From assembly GCA_039199225.1 (NCBI GenBank), contig JBCCSZ010000041.1, forward strand, positions 1-34,250: 34,250 nt of DNA. Reading direction: 5' to 3'. Position numbers and translations under genes: made by a program. This document shows, one piece after another, positions 31,960 to 34,250 of this stretch. Source of the stretch: JBCCSZ01 sp039199225 (lineage in GTDB: Bacteria; Bacteroidota; Bacteroidia; Chitinophagales; Saprospiraceae). How positions within the stretch are numbered: the first letter of the stretch is position 1; each line of letters starts with the position of its first letter. The notes beneath the pieces were generated by a model, which was given only the letters and a program-made list of their open reading frames with translations, had not been told where the DNA came from and did not search any database.

Positions 31960-32784
31960 ATGCTATACGAACAGGCCGTGGAGGCGGCTCAATTCATCCA
32001 ATCGAAGTGGAAAACACAACCTCTTGTAGGGCTGATTCTTGGAACTGGCCTGAGTGGTTTGGCAGATTTAATCGAAGACAGCGTCGTAATTCCATACGAG
32101 GATATTCCCCATTTTCCAGCGTCTACAGTAAGTAGCCACAAGGGCCAATTGGTCTTAGGGCATCTGGAAGGTAAGCCCGTCGTCGCAATGGCAGGTCGCT
32201 TTCACTATTACGAAGGCTACAGCATGAAGCAAGTCACTTTTCCAGTGCGTGTTATGAAACTGTTAGGGGTCTTATCACTTTTCGTTTCCAATGCAGCAGG
32301 TAGCGTTAATGCCGAGATGTTGGCTGGTGACCTGGTTGTACTCAAAGACCACATCAACCTGCAGCCAGAAAATCCACTGCGCGGTGAAAACGACGAGCGT
32401 TTTGGCCTGCGATTTCCAGATATGATGAAAACCTATGATGCGGCCCTCCGGCGGCAGGCTTTCGAAATTGCGGAGGCTGAGGGCATCAAGCTGCAAGAAG
32501 GCATCTATGTCGGTTTGCAGGGTCCCAATCTGGAAACGCCAGCTGAATACCTTTATATGCATCGCATCGGTGGCGATTTAGTAGGCATGTCTACTGTTCC
32601 GGAAGTGATTGTTGCCCGCCATATGGACTTGGCCGTTTTCGCCCTATCCGTTGTTTCGAATCAATGCCATCCCCCGGAAGTCATCAAGGAGACGACTTTG
32701 GAGGAGGTCATTGAAGTAGTGGAGGGAGTTGCTCTTCAAATGCAGCTGCTGGTTCGGAAATTGGTGGAGCGCCTACCTGCCTGA
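31960..32784 (+). CDS. punA: Purine nucleoside phosphorylase
   Basis: 274 residues of the trimeric PNP/MTAP family, which splits purine nucleosides with phosphate into the base and ribose 1-phosphate. Visible blocks: LGTGLSGL (phosphate loop), GRFHYYEGY, SNAAGS, YVGLQGPNLETPAE (base and ribose site) and GMSTVPEVIVARH. The base-contacting Asn falls in VVSNQC. Length is typical. Probably co-transcribed with mqnC (28 bp apart), which suggests salvage of the purine moiety. It ends 4 bp from the convergent lipoprotein gene. Confidence 0.93.
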   Translation: MLYEQAVEAAQFIQSKWKTQPLVGLILGTGLSGLADLIEDSVVIPYEDIPHFPASTVSSHKGQLVLGHLEGKPVVAMAGRFHYYEGYSMKQVTFPVRVMKLLGVLSLFVSNAAGSVNAEMLAGDLVVLKDHINLQPENPLRGENDERFGLRFPDMMKTYDAALRRQAFEIAEAEGIKLQEGIYVGLQGPNLETPAEYLYMHRIGGDLVGMSTVPEVIVARHMDLAVFALSVVSNQCHPPEVIKETTLEEVIEVVEGVALQMQLLVRKLVERLPA

Positions 32785-32788
32785 TGAC

Positions 32789-34090
32789 TCAAATGTTCAG
32801 ATGAAGTAGGCGAAAGAAAATGCCGTATCCTTCATCCTGAGTGTTTTGTACCCAGGCCACACCAATGGTTCCATCCGCCAATTCTGTGGCCACAGGATAC
32901 TCTGCCGTATGGTCTGCTTGCGAAATCCAATGTTCGCTCAGTGGATTTCCGTTTTCCCAAATTTGTGCTTTCACATATGTAGTCGAGGATGCCTTTTCTG
33001 TCTCTGTACTGCTTTGGTGGTGGCCATGTCCATGATGGCCCAGACCAGAGCTGCCATTTCTTTCCTCCCAGAGAAACACGAGTTTGTCCGTGCTTGTCGT
33101 CACCAATTGTGGATGAACACCGCTGTTGGTAACCAATTTTCTTGGGCCAAAAGGCTGGTTTCCATCTACCGTGCGGCTGTAATAAATGCCCTGGCCACCA
33201 CCCATGCTGAACCAGGCGCAATGCAAGGCGTCTTTTGATGCTCCGATCGAAGGTCCCGTGTGCGGACATCCGTTGACCACCCAATTATCTGAACTTACCT
33301 TTTGGGCTTGGCTAAAAGTCTGCCCATTGTCGATGGAAAGCAAATGAGACATATCTCTTATACTGTCTTGCCAAATGTCTCTGTAAACAGCATGAAGGTC
33401 TCCATTATCAGCTACGAACAGATCGGTGCGGCAGCATTCACAAGTGCTGGTTCCAATCACTTGGTCTTTGACAAATCCGTTTTTCCCTTCTGTCTTGGCA
33501 AAGAATAAGCTAGAGCCATCGCCTCTTTTTTTCGTCAAACGAGAGTCGAGCCAAATGGCTCCAACCTCCCCGTCGGCCAGTGTGGCCAAATCGAAGAAAC
33601 TTCTGCTTTTGCCCGAGCTAGTATCTCCCACATGAAGGTAACGAGCTTCCGTCCACTGTTGACCACCATCAAAGGATTGGGTGTAGTAGAGAGCTCCGGC
33701 GAATCGATTTTTTGGAGTTGGTGATCTTTTTGAAAAGACAGAAACGATGGTACCATCTTTTTTGAAGGCGATCTTGCTCATGCTCTCGTCATGCGCCCGG
33801 CAGCCTGCCGAAGGAGGTACGGCTAACGGTGGATCAAAGCGGCTGGTGGATGGATTCCACTTAGCGAATTTGACGATGTGTTCGGTGGCATCTTTTGCTG
33901 CAAGTGCTTCGGTCCAAACCAATACAGCTTGCCCTTTTTCATCTTTGGTGAAGAAGGGGCCGGAGGCGTTTTTGTCCTTGTCAGAGATGAGGCTTGGCGT
34001 GTTTGTTTGTGGGTTGGAAGTCTTGGTTGTTGATTCGACTTGACAGGCGCTGAGCGATAGGATGAGGAAGAATGCGGTGATGATTCTCAT
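32789..34090 (-). CDS. Predicted lipoprotein with sialidase-like beta-propeller and His-rich loop
   Basis: 433 residues. The signal peptide ends in a lipobox (LSLSAC, lipidated C16). The rest looks like a six-bladed exo-sialidase/neuraminidase-fold propeller: two Asp-box motifs are clear, SFDGGQQW (139-146) and SIDNGQTF (252-259), with other blades near 172 and 400. Sialidase catalytic residues cannot be assigned, so I do not call a sialidase. Two features suggest metal binding: CECC at 217-220 and a loop with five histidines (352, 353, 355, 357, 358) in GLGHHGHGHH. It lies just downstream of a TonB-dependent receptor gene on the same strand, so it may be that transporter's surface partner. 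Confidence 0.75.
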   Translation of the reverse strand: MRIITAFFLILSLSACQVESTTKTSNPQTNTPSLISDKDKNASGPFFTKDEKGQAVLVWTEALAAKDATEHIVKFAKWNPSTSRFDPPLAVPPSAGCRAHDESMSKIAFKKDGTIVSVFSKRSPTPKNRFAGALYYTQSFDGGQQWTEARYLHVGDTSSGKSRSFFDLATLADGEVGAIWLDSRLTKKRGDGSSLFFAKTEGKNGFVKDQVIGTSTCECCRTDLFVADNGDLHAVYRDIWQDSIRDMSHLLSIDNGQTFSQAQKVSSDNWVVNGCPHTGPSIGASKDALHCAWFSMGGGQGIYYSRTVDGNQPFGPRKLVTNSGVHPQLVTTSTDKLVFLWEERNGSSGLGHHGHGHHQSSTETEKASSTTYVKAQIWENGNPLSEHWISQADHTAEYPVATELADGTIGVAWVQNTQDEGYGIFFRLLHLNI

Positions 34091-34104
34091 GGCATAAAGG
34101 ATGG

Positions 34105-34132
34105 GAACGGCTGCTCGGCGGAGCAGCCGTTC
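34105..34132. other. Strong hairpin between the TonB receptor and lipoprotein genes
   Basis: A perfect 12-bp stem, GAACGGCTGCTC (34105-34116) with GAGCAGCCGTTC (34121-34132), around GGCG. No T run follows on either strand, so it is more likely an RNA-stability or processing element within the operon than a simple terminator. It is 15 bp before the lipoprotein start. Confidence 0.55.
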
Positions 34133-34141
34133 GATGAAAGA

Positions 34142-34250
34142 TTATTTTTTCTGAAAATTGTAAGCTAGGCCGATGTTGATGGCTCTAGGCTCACCGACGC
34201 TGTAGCTGTCTCCCCATCGAGAGCGTCGAGCGACTGTGGCGTACAGTTTA
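34142..34250 (-). CDS. TonB-dependent outer membrane receptor, C-terminal end only (partial)
   Basis: The last 35 codons of a minus-strand gene that runs off the right edge. The peptide ends GEPRAINIGLAYNFQKK, the alternating last beta-strand with a near-terminal Phe typical of TonB-dependent receptor barrels. It lies 51 bp upstream of the lipoprotein gene, in the same direction. The substrate cannot be judged from this fragment. Confidence 0.65.
   Translation of the reverse strand, partial: KLYATVARRSRWGDSYSVGEPRAINIGLAYNFQKK

Noticed and set aside
32789..34090. True sialidase
   Set aside because: Asp boxes and the propeller pattern are present, but the arginine triad and Tyr/Glu pair of sialidases cannot be placed by eye.

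Overview
The window looks like the chromosome of a member of the Bacteroidota, most likely a Saprospiria-type marine or aquatic lineage (inference). The signs are proteins with C-terminal type IX secretion (T9SS) sorting domains, promoters of the TTTG / TAnnTTTG class, no Shine-Dalgarno pattern, the futalosine menaquinone gene mqnC, a rimP-nusA-infB operon and the end of a TonB-dependent receptor. No RNA gene, insertion sequence or CRISPR array was seen.

Layout. 150-1052 is a CarH-like B12 photoreceptor/repressor. 1298-7321 is a 2007-residue secreted protein with two tandem glycoside hydrolase modules, five PKD domains, nine Cys-containing repeats and a T9SS signal. A MazG-like pyrophosphohydrolase (7331-7834, minus) converges on it. 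8245-24080 (plus) holds the accessory core: a 53-codon ORF overlapping the start of a 3903-residue hybrid NRPS/PKS, then a 4'-phosphopantetheinyl transferase, a TPR protein with a PRMT-like methyltransferase domain, and a T9SS-exported protein, ending at a bidirectional terminator. A DinB-like gene (minus) and a short unlisted gene for a GG-leader peptide (25067-25222, plus) follow. 25315-30474 (minus) is rimP-nusA-infB with leader and intergenic hairpins. 30789-32784 (plus) is mqnC and a purine nucleoside phosphorylase gene. 32789-34250 (minus) is a lipoprotein with a sialidase-like propeller and the 3' end of a TonB-dependent receptor gene.

How the parts work together. The megasynthase reads A-PCP-ST-KS-AT-ACP-AMT-C-A-PCP-TE. 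It should load one amino acid, extend it with one (probably malonyl) unit, transaminate the beta-ketone, condense with a second amino acid and release the product. The expected core is a 3,4-diamino acid (an amino analogue of statine) joined to a second residue. A sulfotransferase is spliced in right after the loading carrier protein. The neighbouring phosphopantetheinyl transferase would activate the three carrier domains, and the PRMT-like enzyme may tailor the product or a protein. The sulfotransferase-KS joint is a C-rich low-complexity linker in which one 24-bp DNA repeat is read in two frames, which suggests a gene-fusion scar and a possible slippage site.

All calls are by eye from sequence motifs. 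No database search or structure prediction was run.
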